Positions 32,324 through 44,552 of a DNA stretch of 64,000 nucleotides are shown in pieces. The notes beneath the pieces are model-generated. The model saw only the letters and a program-made list of their open reading frames with translations. It did not search any database and was not told the DNA's origin. The position numbers and the translations under genes were made by a program. The stretch's first letter is position 1, and each line of letters starts with the position of its first letter. The stretch comes from Clavaria fumosa. Lineage: Eukaryota; Basidiomycota; Agaricomycetes; Agaricales; Clavariaceae. The DNA lies in NCBI GenBank assembly GCA_951802425.1, contig OX637796.1, positions 2,976,001 through 3,040,000 on the forward strand. Direction: 5' to 3'.

Positions 32324-33763
32324 ATGTTCCGCGCCTCTCCTTGGGTTCCTTACAACCCTTCAGCTCGTTATAGGAATCAGGGTCCTATACCACCCGATCC
32401 CTCGACGCAATCGCTCATCATGAACGACGACGTCGACCTAGACACTCCTCAGATTTCGACATTGCGAGACGATGACTCTCCGTCACCCGTCGCAACCTTG
32501 GCCCGCACACCCCGCTTTCGCGTCAAATTGGTCGTGAATGAGAACAAGGCGTCCACATCTACTTCCGCCACTCATCGTCAAGGACCAGAGCAGCAGAGTG
32601 AAGATCCACCGGATGAAGATGATGAAGAGGACCAACTCATTGAAGAAGAGGACCAACTCATTGATGATAACGAGTCCTCCATGCGCATCGCCCCTTCGTC
32701 ATCGACATCCAAACAACCAGACACGTCGACCAGACGAAAGCAAAGCGCAAAGAAGAAGACAAGGAAGGGCGAGCTTAAAACAGAGGACAAAGCGCCGAGT
32801 GGTACGCAGCATGGTCTCTCTGCAGTCGCTGCCTTCATTGACATTATGACAGGTGATCCGACCCTCAGTGCGCGCGAAAATTCAAAGGAAGGAACAGTGA
32901 GCGAGCCTCGGTCTAAGAAGAAGACTACCGCCCGGAAGGTCTCGGCAAAACTCAAAGGGAAAGCTGCAAAGTGTGTTATTTATTTTTTGTCTGCTCTCAG
33001 GTAGAGTTGACGACATTCCTCTGGTAGGTCCCTCAAGAATCTTGCGTTACCCAATCTAGAAGACCCTGCGCTTAGTGAAGGTAAGCCCTACGCAATAGTA
33101 CCTGCAGCGTAGCTGAACACTCCGCCAGGTGGCACGGGCACGGCCGCGTCTTCGCCCAGAACCATTCCGCCCGAGCTAGGCACTCCTGAGCCTGACAATC
33201 CCATGCCTCCCTTATGTATTCCAAATACAGAGGAGAGCGCGCTTGATTTCGTCCCTCTTCCAATTTATCCCCTGCCTACCAAACCCTTCCCTGTACAAGC
33301 ACCGGCCAAGATTCCGTCTGGATTTGCACCAACTTTGACCCTCGAGAAATGCCGTGAGAAGGCCCGCCACTGGCGACCTGCGCATCGCGAGATCCGGGGC
33401 ATTGCAGGTGGGCGGTGGTTTGCGCGCACGTGGGTGGGTGACAAGGAGTCCGAATTCGCGACGTACTTGACCGCCAAGGCTGCTGCCGCCGTAGCCGAGT
33501 CTGAGAAGCTAGGAACGCCTGGTTTGACGCTGCCAAAACCTCCGTTAGTTTCGGCAGCTGGGAAGGGGAAGAAGCTGTTGAAGGCGCGCTCTGCACCGAG
33601 TGCGTCAGTGTCAGCTACCCCTTCGCGTTCTGGGTCGGTGAACCCGGAGCCGCATATGCCCCATGCTACGCGAGCGCCCACGAAGATGCGGATGATATGG
33701 CCCGCGAATTCTGAAGGGGACAACGACGTCGAGATGGCACCTCCTGACGTGATAGAGCAATGA
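32324..33763 (+). CDS. Acidic/basic nuclear-type protein, possibly INO80 subunit Ies4-like
   Basis: I do not firmly recognise this family. The start is the ATG at 32324. The N-terminal half contains ARTPRFRVKLVVNENK, a duplicated acidic motif (EEDQLIEEEDQLIDD), a Lys/Arg-rich nuclear-localisation-like stretch (KQSAKKKTRKGELK) and ends KVSAKLKGKAAK before an intron. A short middle exon gives SLKNLALPNLEDPALSE. The last exon has ALDFVPLPIYPLPTKPFPVQ, then HREIRGIAGGRWFARTWVGD, which looks like a conserved block, and a Ser/Pro-rich tail ending DVEMAPPDVIEQ. The acidic LI-D motif and the Arg/Trp block recall fungal INO80 accessory subunits. This is a weak inference; another nuclear protein is possible. 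Confidence 0.55.
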
Positions 33764-33978
33764 AGTGTACTACTGTACTTTTACTGTGTGTAGTCACAAT
33801 TTATTTCCAAAGCGCCAGTGTAGTGTGACTTTGCCGTGACACGCGTAAAGTTGTGGCCGAGCAGATCTCCAAGCGCTCTAGCAATTCAGTCGCGGTCGCA
33901 CCTACAGCTCTCATCAAGTGTCGGTTTCCAGCTGGACGTCCGTCACCTTTTTAGTTGTAGCCGTTGCAAGACTCTGGT

Positions 33979-36900
33979 ATGTCTTCCGCCCTGGGCGTGG
34001 GGCCAAGGACAACCGAGCGTGGTTCGTCACATCAATCCCTTGCCGCAGTTTATACTAAGATTGAACATTTCTCTGGACCAGCCGCCATCTTGCAAACGTA
34101 CGCATCCGATCCCAAGTACAAAAAGTATGCCCAGCAAGTAGAAAAATGCCTCAATTCTTTTGATAACGTGCAAGAGTGGGCGGATTGCATCGCGTTCCTG
34201 AAGCAAATGCTCAAGGTGCGCCCTGCCGTGCCACCGTTGTCTTCGGGGGGTGACGCTTCCGTTTTCGTGTCTCAGACGTTCCAATCGTATATGCAATTCA
34301 AAGAGATTCCGCGCAAGCTCATTGTCGCGAAGCGCTTGGCCCAGTGTCTGAACCCAGCGCTACCGACCGGAGTCCACCAGAGAGCGTTGGATGTGTACAG
34401 ACATATACTTTCGGTGTCCGGAGTGAGGTCTTCGTTTCTATTGTCGCATGTTCGTCGCGCTGAGAAGATCCCGCGCAGTCCGAAGGACTTAGGCGAGACT
34501 TGGCGCTTTGGTCCTCTGGCTTATTCCCCTTCTTTGAATATGCTGCTACATCGGTTAAGGTAGAGATTTTTCGCGTACTGAGATGCTATTTGTTCATGGA
34601 TCTCAGCCGACATTACTTGACCTTTTCGACACCCATTATCTACCCCTGCAATCCAGCCTGCGACCGGCCATGAAAGCGTTTATCCTCGCTTTGCTTCCAG
34701 GTCTTGAGGAAGAAACAAGCGAGTTCTTTGACAGAGTTCGTCCTTCTCAACTTCACTAAGTCAACAAAATGACTGATACTGGTCTAGGTGCTGACGCTGC
34801 TGGACAGGCTGGTTGCGACCGTCTCGCAGTCCTTCTTCCTACAGAATATTTGGTTGATCATGTTGACGACTCCCTCCGCCCGAGGGACTGCACTAAATTT
34901 TCTGGCGCGCCGACTACCACGGCTGAACGCGGACGATGACGTAGCCTCTATCGTTGGGCGAGACATCGGCCTCATGGTCCGAGCCTTTGCTGCCGCACTC
35001 GAGGACGACAACTTGCTCGTGCGGCGGGCCGTGTTGGACATCCTTTTGCAATCGATGCGTATGGACAGCGCGGTCGTGAGGCAAGTGCGCGCGGAAGACC
35101 GGACGATCCTCATGCGGGCCGCGACAGGCGTTGTCCTACGGCGCGATATCTCGCTAAATCGGCGCCTGTACACCTGGCTTCTCGGCCCGGAAGACAAGAG
35201 CGAAGCGCAGATTGGGTACTTGCAGAAGCATGCGCTCGAGCTGCTCAAGACGACGCTCAGGGTGTGGCGCATTTCTCCCAAATTCCACAACGGCGTTTTG
35301 ACATTTTGCTTGGTTGTTTTCTACCAGGATGAGATGTTCTCTCCATCCGCTGAATATTCGGAATCACGGCCCTTCAAGATATTCATCTCGCTACTGGATA
35401 AATGGGAGATCGGTGTTCCTCTGACCAGTGTACTGGTCTATGACGCGTTCAAAGCTGTTAAGGACTTCGTAGAATCCCACTCGGAAAGTAACGAGGATGT
35501 GAGATTTGTCGTAGTTCTGAGAGGTAATATTTCTAACGCAACTTTTTAGATGCTTATAACGGCCAACACACTCTATGAAGCCGTGGAGCCACATTTAATA
35601 TGGAAGGATTTGTTGATTGCGATATCTAATGACATTTCCGGAGACGGCGAGCCGTGCGATGTGGGTTCCTGGATCACGACTAGCGTCATTTTTGTTTATG
35701 ATTCATCGAACTACCAGGGAATACGTATGGCTTTCTTCGTACTCAGAAATCTCCGGGCGCGGGATGATGAAATTGAGCAAATACATTTACCCACATGCTT
35801 CGCAGCTATAGCCGACCTTCTAACGGTATGAAGAAACACATCTCTGGTTGCTCTCTTGGCTGACCACTTGTCTCAGGCTCAAGTTCAGCGCGAGCCCCAA
35901 ACGGTTCACCGCGAAGCAATGTACCGGTCTCTCGAGCTGCTTGAAGAAATCTTTCATCACATGCAGCCTATCTGTCTAATGGAGCGTCCAGAGCTGAACG
36001 CTGAGGCTCAGGTGTCTGTGTCGTCCCACAGCCCATACGCCTTTGCATGCATATTCTATGGCATCAAACCTGTACTGGACATACCGAAACTGGCACGCGA
36101 CGACCTCGTCCCATTCGTCTCTGTTCTTGAAAATATTACCAGTCTCTCCAATCACTTCATGCAGATCCTCCTTGGCGTCTCAGAATGCCCTTCAATTGTC
36201 AGAGAAGGGTTTTCACGTGTCTTACTAATCATGAGCAAGCTTGTAGGTCAACTGAACTCGTCCGTCTCTGTGTCTTGGGACCCGGATAGGTGGTTAACAG
36301 ACGTATTGAGCGTTTTGGAGACGGAGGTCCTTTGGCTTCTTATTTTTTTCTCGTGACCCGTGTGACCTTCTCTTACAGAAGTCTGATTTCGTCACACTTG
36401 ACCGCATCGTGACGCTGGCATTGGCCTTGAATCAGGCGCAGGCCCTTGAACCCAGACCTTCCATCGAAGGGCGGCCTGTAATGCGCAGGATGGTCACGAA
36501 GGCATGTGTTTCGACACGTTGATCAGACGTTGTTACTCATGTTTAGGTCACCAGCTCCTCTGGTATCTGCGATCGGAGTGCTCTGTATACCATATTCGGA
36601 CCGTCAATTTGATTTGGTTGCTTGAAAATACGACTCATAGGCCTCACGTGGAATCAATTCTCGCTCAAAGCATGACTTCCTCATCATATCTGCCTTGCCA
36701 TGATCCATTCGAAGCATTTGGCGTCCTCTGGAGACTAACAGGTCTGGCTTGATTTACATGAGTTGACTGGTGGTTCCCGCTAACGTCATTCACTGTTGAA
36801 GAGGACAGTTCGTTACCGGGTTTCCACTTCAAGGTCCCTCTGATGATTGTCTTGGACGCTCTCAAGGCCGACGAACCAAGTCTTCGGCGAAATGCAGAGA

Positions 36901-39900
36901 CATGGATGCGATGTAGCATGAAATCCTACCCCAGGTTGGCCCTCACACATTTCGTGATCGCGTGGTATCGTCTCATGAAATGCTTTGCAGAGTACTTGAC
37001 CCTATCCTGTTCGATCTTTTGAATCCTGCTATTCGTCGGACCGCGACGTCTGTCTCGCTGATGGGCAAGGAACTGGAGGGATTCTCTTATGACTGTCCTT
37101 TCGATGAGCGGTATATTAGCCACCTACTCGAAGCTCTGCTTTCAGTCGTAAAATTTGGGGGTCCGAGCCTTAGTAGAATCGCACGCACGACGCCCATCAG
37201 GCGCTCGCATCACCTCGGTCTTACCGTGAGACTGGAAGTCTGTAAGTCATCATGTCTTTATTTTCTCTCCCCCGTCTCAAGCGTTTCCTTCAGTTGGCAT
37301 CGTAGATACTGAAGCCAGCTATCTCGACGTTCTGGTTGATCTCTTACTTCGGTATGTCCATTCTGGTCCTGCGGATTATGCTCGATGCTATTCGCCACCC
37401 AAGATTTTTACAAACGGAGCCCCTGCCTACTTTGGCACTGTCAATGGGGCCAATAAATGTCAAGATACAATCCACATCAGTTGACCTTCTCCAGCTCATC
37501 GTCGCTCGTGGTGAGCTTGAAGATGTTGCGTTGAAAATCATAGAAGTTGCCGTTTTGCAAAAACTTTACCTTTGCGTACACAGGGCCCGCCTTGATTTGC
37601 AAAACAAGCTTTTGCATTTGCTACATTCCCTTGTTTCCGCGTCTCTTTCGTATCAGGATATCCCACCTATTAAAAGTTCAAGCAAGCGACATGGTGATGG
37701 TATGTTAGAAGAGAAAGACAGCCCTCATGGCCCAGAAGACATATCCTACACGGTCAGCCCTCTGATGGTGCAAACCCTTGTGGATGGTGTCGCCGTTTCA
37801 ACCAATCGTCCAGTCCTTCAACATTGGCTCGATTTCATCCTCTTGGCTATTCCGCAATTACCGCGAAGCGCACATGGCGTCGTCGTTCCTTTGAACGACT
37901 GCCTATGCAAGCAGCTACGGGCCGGCTTATTGGATTTCCTTCAGAGTTCACAACGCAACGATGCAGAGATCCCTTGTGTAATTACGGATGCCGAACTAAT
38001 TGCGCTACTCAACGCTTTGGAACGCCTCACATTGCTAAGCTTGGCCTCCACGTCAAACTCAGATCAAATTGAGGATAGCGTGACAGAGAAATCTGGAACG
38101 GAGACAAGCGGATTACTGGGCTATGTTTCCAACGTCTTCAGCTCCGACAATGTGCAAAATCTTGACGAAGAACCTCTCACAGTCAGTATCAATCTAGAGA
38201 GTATATTGGACCATTTATTAAGTGCAGCATACAGGCTCGTTCATCCGGCTACCGCGTTCTACACGATTCTGTGCTCGTATTATATGCCATTTGGACAACA
38301 CTCGTGTGGTCAAAGCCTGCGTTATGGTCCCCCAAAGATGACTCGCTTTCGATGATTTACAACCGAACGAGAGCACGATGTCGTCGTGTACTGGAGCATT
38401 TCTTTCGTGTGCACCCAGCAGAAGTTTTTGAGTCCGTTGTTGATTGCTGGAATCGCGAGCTAGTGAGCTCTCCCATAAGCTCTCGTCGTGGAAGTTGACC
38501 ATTGCGACATACAGGAATCGGGCGCGACTCGTGGTGACGTTTTTGAGCTGGTGGATGTCCTAGTTGCCAATGCGACGACCGCGGTTCACATGATGTGCGA
38601 GAGTATCATGTGTCGTCTTACGGGTATATCTGAAAGAAACAAAAAGCAAGCTATCAACCCGAATCTGTTAGTCTCCCTATTGCTTCTCGGTTGCCTTCTG
38701 ACTGTCTCTACTAGGTCTGAAGCTATTTTGTTTGAATTTCTTGAGCGTTACCTGCAAAGGCTCGAGGGTCCGCTTGCGTTGCAAGTCTGGGGTAGATTCT
38801 TGCTGCTCGTCAAAGATATTGGTTCTATTTCGCGAGATGTCAGGATGCAGAACTTTCCTCTATTGAGGTAAGCTTCTATGTATTAGAGCGGTGACGTTCT
38901 GTTCGGATGCTTTCTAGGTGTATCACTGTGTTGGCCGAGAAAATCACGCACACAACTGCAAAAGAAGACCGACGCATTCGCCGGGAACTCCAGGCTAGCT
39001 GACATGTTCAGTACATAATCATCGACTAACCATTGTGTAGGAGAACATTGGAAAACTCCTTGACGCCTGCCTTTCGCACGTGGGACGATCTTTGGATCAA
39101 GGGACGTGGATCCGGCGTGGCACACAGAAGGAAGCACTACCCACGAATGGCCGGGATTCGCCTGTTCCGTCCAGCGGTAGATATCTCAACGTAAATCATC
39201 CACAAGCGTTGTCCTTATCCGTTCTAGATCCGAAACTTAAGATTGACGAAAAGCTGAACTCCAGCTCTATATCTCTTCCTGAGGCTCCGAAAGGATCTTC
39301 CCCGTCCGATTATTCGGTGCAGGTACCTAAAAATTCGCTGGATGATTGATGTTTGGCGGTTGAATTATGTGTTTCTAGTTCGTTCGATTCCTGGCGCGCA
39401 GCGTACTGCCAAATCTTCGCAGTTTCCTGATGGACAACGATAAAGTCACTACAGCATGCAACAACGTGTTCTATTACATCGTGACGCCTAGCATGAAAGC
39501 TCGATCGAAGTACGCATTGGTCCTGTGTCTCAAGAAATAAGTATGGATTTCAATTGTGTTTGTATAGGCCGCTGGAGGTCGACGAAGGTGTCTTGGAGAT
39601 CATTCGGGAGATGACGAAGATTGTGCACGCGCTCAAGGCGTGGCGAGGACCTGTCGTTGACCTACTGAACGACAACCGCTTTTTCAGCTGTCATGCGGAA
39701 GTGGGTCATAAGTGGAAGCCCGTCATCAAAGCCCTGTTTGATACCGATAAAGCCGCGTTTCCAGAACTTCTTGGTGGAGTTCAATTTTCTCTCACCAAAA
39801 CTGCGCTGACCAAGGTGTAGCTAAGATTTCGACTGCACCGTCTTCCAATATCTTCACCAATAGGGAATATGAAATGTTGCTGCGATCGCTGAACGTCCGG

Positions 39901-40742
39901 CGACTCTCATACGCCTTATTCACTGGGGAGAAGAATCAATTCTTGGTACACCTTCCCATCATTCAGGAAAAGCTAGTCGACCTCCTAAAGAACGTAATGA
40001 CTCCGATAGTACAAAGCGAGGTGTATTTGTGCATTAGGGTCCTCCTGTGCAGGTTGTCGTCCAATAACTTGACCAGCTTTTGGCCTGTGCTTCTAACGGA
40101 GCTTGTGAGTTGTTGACCCAGCTCCAGCCTATCGTGCCTTAAACCTGCATTCCCCAGTTGCGTTTATTCGAGCAAATGATGACAAATTTACCTGCGGATG
40201 GTTCCGAAGATCTTCCGCTGATTTTAGCAGTGTGCAAGTTTCTGGATCTTCTGCTTGTGTTGCAGATAGAGGAGTTTCAAGTGTGCGTAAAATTGGTGAT
40301 TACTTGACGCGCCAATTGATTTTACTAGACATCAATGGATATTCATAACGGACACAGTTGATGCGGTGTACCGGCCAAACAACTGGTTCCCGCATGCCAT
40401 GATGGACCAGCTAGCGGAGGTCATCAGTGATCTGCCCGTCGCTGAATCGAGGGTGAGGACTGCCATGCACATCATCCCAATCACCTAATCCCCTGGTAGG
40501 AAACCTTTTCTGCCGATGAACTGAATCCCACATCACATCCTCCCGCACTCTACTCGGAAACTCGATCGATGCGTCGGCCAATGCTCCGCTCAGTCCGGCA
40601 GATTGACAGCATCCGCGATCTAGTCCCTTTTTTCTCGCACGTTAGCATCATAAGCTATGAAAGCGTGTACGCCAGTGCGGGCAGTGTGGATTGGGAAGCT
40701 ATCGAAGGTGGACTTATGGACGACATGTTCGACGCGCGATAG
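33979..40742 (+). CDS. DOP1: DOP1/Dopey family protein
   Basis: Large peripheral membrane protein that works with Mon2 and the flippase Neo1 in endosome-to-Golgi traffic; essential for morphogenesis in Aspergillus and yeast. The ATG at 33979 gives MSSALGVGPRTTERGSSHQS. The Dopey N-terminal domain is clear: YASDPKYKKYAQQVEKCLNS followed by FDNVQEWADCIAFLKQML, then QFKEIPRKLIVAKRLAQCLN and VHQRALDVYRHIL. LLDRLVATVSQSFFLQNIWL and LLVRRAVLDILLQSMRMDSA continue the helical repeats. The C-terminal region includes LVPFFSHVSIISYESVYASA and ends GGLMDDMFDAR with TAG at 40740-40742. More than 15 short introns interrupt it. The product is roughly 1,850-1,950 residues. Confidence 0.9.
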
Positions 40743-41035
40743 CAGTGTTGGATATCTTCACTTTTGTTCATCCGTCACTTCAAGGGTTGATCCTTGTCGC
40801 TGCACAGATTGTTCTTATGTGAGCCATCCCCCAAAACCAGGCCTAACCGAAAGGTCGCAGATTCGGAAGTTTAAATGATATCTGGTGATATGTCAGGCCT
40901 ACTACGTATCAGGCTGCGATGCAGGTGTAAGATCGAACTGTATAATTCTTATAGTTGTACACGGATGATCAGGATCGATAACAGTAACACTACAGCTGCA
41001 ATAACCTCCAAAATCCTCATAATTGTGGTGATAGC

Positions 41036-42255
41036 TCAATTCATCGCGTATATATGTTCTCCGTCTGGCATTTTGCATTCCCATTCCAAAGCCAAAGAAA
41101 CACAGCCCCCTTTGACCAGACAGACCTCCCATCTGACCTCCCCATTCTTCTTCAGTGTAGCTTCGGCCGCACCCCATTTGACCCCATCAGGAGAGAAGGC
41201 GGGCAGCGAGGCAGAGGGAGACCGCAGGCCCTTAGAGAGCTGCGACGAACCACTTCTAGTGCTGTTCCTCCTCAAGACGGTTGCAGGGGTGTTTTGTTGT
41301 ATGTGTGATTGCGAGACCTGCTGCTCGACATGTCCATCTACACCGACGCCGTTGCGCATGACGCTGTCAACTTTTGACAGTCCTTTAGGAGTAATGATGT
41401 TGACCTTGAGCCTATTGTCGTCTGGGACTGGCACCTGATCAAGCACAATTAAGCTGATGCTGCCACCTTTGGTATTCGTGATTCTAATATTGCGTTTGAA
41501 TACACCAACTTGTTCTCTGCCAATCAATGCAATGCCGTGCCTGCTTTGAGTCTTGACCGGACGCTCATACTCGACTTTGACACCTTGGTCGATTCCAAGC
41601 CCTAGCTCTATAGTTTCCTCTGGGGAGCAACGTGGGAATGTAAGATTCCCCATGAACGATCCGTCGAGTGTCAGACCAGCTTGGCCTGCCAACAAGGGGA
41701 TCGCGGACGGGTTGGTCAATTTCGCCTTCAGAAATGCCGCTGCCTTTAACTTGGGGATAATAATATACACGAATTCCAAGCTTGGAAGCGGTATTTCGGC
41801 AATGACATGACGGCGGACGAGCGGAGAGGAGGGAATCGTTCGCGCAGTGGGAAGTTCATATGTGGTGGTGAAACCGTAAGTGTCTAAGGCAGCTGCAGCT
41901 TGGGCCATTCGGCTTGCTGGAGGAGCGAGAGTACGTCCTGCATCAAAGTCTTCATCATTATGAGGAGCCTTCCTGTAACGTGGCTCAGAGTCAGAGGACT
42001 GACGCCTGCGGTAAACCGCTTGTCCATGGCCTGAGCGTTCCTCACGCCGACGATAAGAGGGAGAAGGAGATCGACTAGAAGGAGAAGCGAGAATAATCGG
42101 GTGGGGTGGAGGTGGACGTGAACGAGAACTGGGCTTATCGGCAATAGCGATGACAGGAACTGCTGCAGGAAGAGGTGGTGGCGCGGGCCAGGTACCTGGT
42201 ACAGTGCTCTGACCGGGCAAGCCCATTGGCATTGGACTGAATTGCGCAATGGGAG

Positions 42256-42310
<55 letters not shown>

Positions 42311-43613
42311 TCTATAGCGACGTCGGTACCACCTCTGGGGGGACCTAGACCTTGGTCTCCGACGGTCAATCCCGACGATGACAGTTGGCAGAGCGATTTC
42401 CTGCTTCGCCCTCACTTCGGCGAGGCTATACAACCCATTCGATCCGGAATGTTCATCTGATGGTGCTCTACGCAGGGTGACATGCCACGTATCTATCTGC
42501 GGTATTTGCTCATTGAGCCCGCCGAACGAAGCCTGAGACGTGGAGAGTGTAATGTTGGCGTTGGACCAAGTCTCGCACGTGCGATTCACAAAATGAGCGC
42601 GATAGGTGAGCGTAGAAAGCGAAGGATTGATGGTGTCGAGACGAATGTCATACTGTGGCGTCCAGCTGGCCGACGGGGTGGTATAGGTTAGAGTAAGGCT
42701 CGCGGTATGGCGGACCTCGCTGTCGTCATCCACTCCTTTGATAGAGGGTACCTCGATCATGATCCTCACGCGGTATACCCGGGCTAAAGTCTCGAGTTTA
42801 CTCTCCTGCTTCTCTCTTTTCTTCTCCGCTTCCTCAGCGTCCCTCAGCCGTTTCTCTTCGAGTTTCTGACGATTGGCGCGTCTCTGTTTCCTTTTCTCTT
42901 TCTCCAGGGTCTTCTCCGCCTGCTGACGAGAGAGTTTAAGGTTCGCAAGCTCGAGCTCGCATTCTCTGTACGCATCATGCATTATATTTTGGCGTTCGAG
43001 GTAAAGATCTAGAATAGTTTTGATGGTTTCAGGCGACGGTAGGTTGTCCGATGATTTAGATGTCGTCATGTTCATTGTATACTAGACGATTGTGAGGGTA
43101 TACAAACAATAAAGGAAAAAGATTGACCTGGTGCATAAAAGATGCCTGCCAGCCGAGCAATCCTTTACGCCCTTTGATCCTGTCAATTGAGCGAGCAATG
43201 TTATCCGCGGCTTCCTGGGCGGCGCTGACAGAAGCAGGTTTTTCTTCTTCTTCGTCACTGTCGTCCTCAGAATCGGAGTCTACGTTCAGTTCATGCTTCG
43301 GATTGTAGACTAGATCGACTGTGAGGTCATTGATTCTAGCTGGGGTGTCGTCGGTTTGGCCCGAGACACGGATTGAATCAAGGTCAGCCCTGGAGGTGAC
43401 ATCCGTAAGAGTAATCTCGTTGAAACCACGCTTCGGAGAGGCGACTGTTAATACCACCACCGTAAATCAGGAGATGAAGAAAGGCACCTTTAAGTTCACT
43501 CCATTGATCTGACGCACTATACTCGCTCGCGTGGGGTACAGCGTGACATGAGAGGTTGGCCACTGTTCGACAGAAAACTTCTGCTTGTAGACGTTTTCTT
43601 CAGAGTCAGACAT
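41036..43613 (-). CDS. DUF4139 (mucoidy-inhibitor A-like) protein with RS-repeat insert
   Basis: Conserved fungal protein of unknown function. The start is at 43611-43613 (MSDSEENVYKQKFSVEQWPT). The DUF4140-like N-terminus includes HVTLYPTRASIVRQING and ITLTDVTSRADLDSIRVSGQ. A long charged coiled coil follows (about 42780-42990, Lys/Glu/Arg/Gln). The DUF4139 domain has YTTPSASWTPQYDIRLDTIN and SLSTLTYRAHFVNRTCETWS, LEFVYIIIPKLKAAAFLKAK, and EVCLVKGGCVSLALEWECKM near the end. Inserted in the domain is an Arg/Ser/Pro-rich section with nine perfect SR pairs encoded by a hexanucleotide array, resembling splicing-factor RS domains. At least two introns lie near the 5' end. Confidence 0.8.
42257..42310 (+). 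repeat. Perfect (CCTTGA)9 hexanucleotide microsatellite inside coding sequence
   Basis: Nine uninterrupted copies of CCTTGA on the plus strand (TCAAGG on the coding minus strand) encode SR dipeptides in the DUF4139 protein. Uninterrupted identical codons point to recent slippage expansion, so length is probably variable between strains. Confidence 0.9.
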
Positions 43614-44552
43614 TGTAGAGAATCGATTAAAAGAAGATGATGGTCAGCGCGGTTCTTATCCCTGTGAGCGCCGAGACAAGGCGATGCCTGCCATGAGCCT
43701 TATGCCAAATTCGACATAAATTTGCATTGTCGTCGCCACCTCTCTGCCTCTCTGCCTTGCTTGCAGCCCTCCCCTTGCCACTGCCTCCCCCCCTGCTGTG
43801 CTGCTTCCCTGTTGCCTTGTCACTGCCTGGTGTCCCACACACATTGGCAGCAACATTGCTACCTCACCTTGCCCCCTCACCCTTTCCACACACCCCTGCA
43901 CTTCCCCATCTCCCTGTCTCCCTGTCTGTTGTATTTTAGTTTTCTACCACATGTTTAGTTAGATATTGTCAATAAATTAATTTTGTTAAACAATTTCCTT
44001 GTGCCTTTTCTGACTATTACATGACTACTGTAATGGTCAACTAACATTGACTACATGCAGACACTTCCTTGACTTCACACAAATTTGCATTTTTACAGAG
44101 TGACCATGCAACATGCTCTAGGCAGCAGACCTCATGATTTGCACTCATGTCTGCTCGTCTGGAGAGAAGTTATTCATCTATTCTCTACCACTGACAGTCC
44201 ATGCAGGTCCATGCAGGTTCGGCCCATCTGAAGGTACCTGTACAACTGTTATCAAAACGATCAGAGAAAAAGAAACAATTGAACGGGAAGGGACGCAGTT
44301 AGAGAGTGAGAAGACGAGGGGTATTTCCCCAGCACGTATATATAACGACTGTACCGTAACTTCCCAAAATGTGACAGTGTGTCCTAGCCAGAGCTAGGTC
44401 TTGGGAGACGCTGCCATGCAGCAGCGGTCGCTAGTATGTTGTGCGATCGTGATATCTTTATAGTTACATTGCAGGTTAACGTATGAGGCCTGCACAGTAT
44501 GTTCACATGGGAGGCACATACCTGTGACCAGTTCCAACAGACGCTCAATTCG
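43614..44552. other. Intergenic region with pyrimidine-rich segment flanked by an 11-bp direct repeat
   Basis: About 940 bases between two minus-strand genes, expected to hold the promoter of the DUF4139 gene. The plus strand is strongly C/T-rich at about 43736-43925. The word AAATTTGCATT occurs at 43718-43728 and 44081-44091, enclosing a segment of about 350 bases. A 10-base tandem duplication (TCCATGCAGG twice) is at 44198-44217. No gene is supported. Confidence 0.5.
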
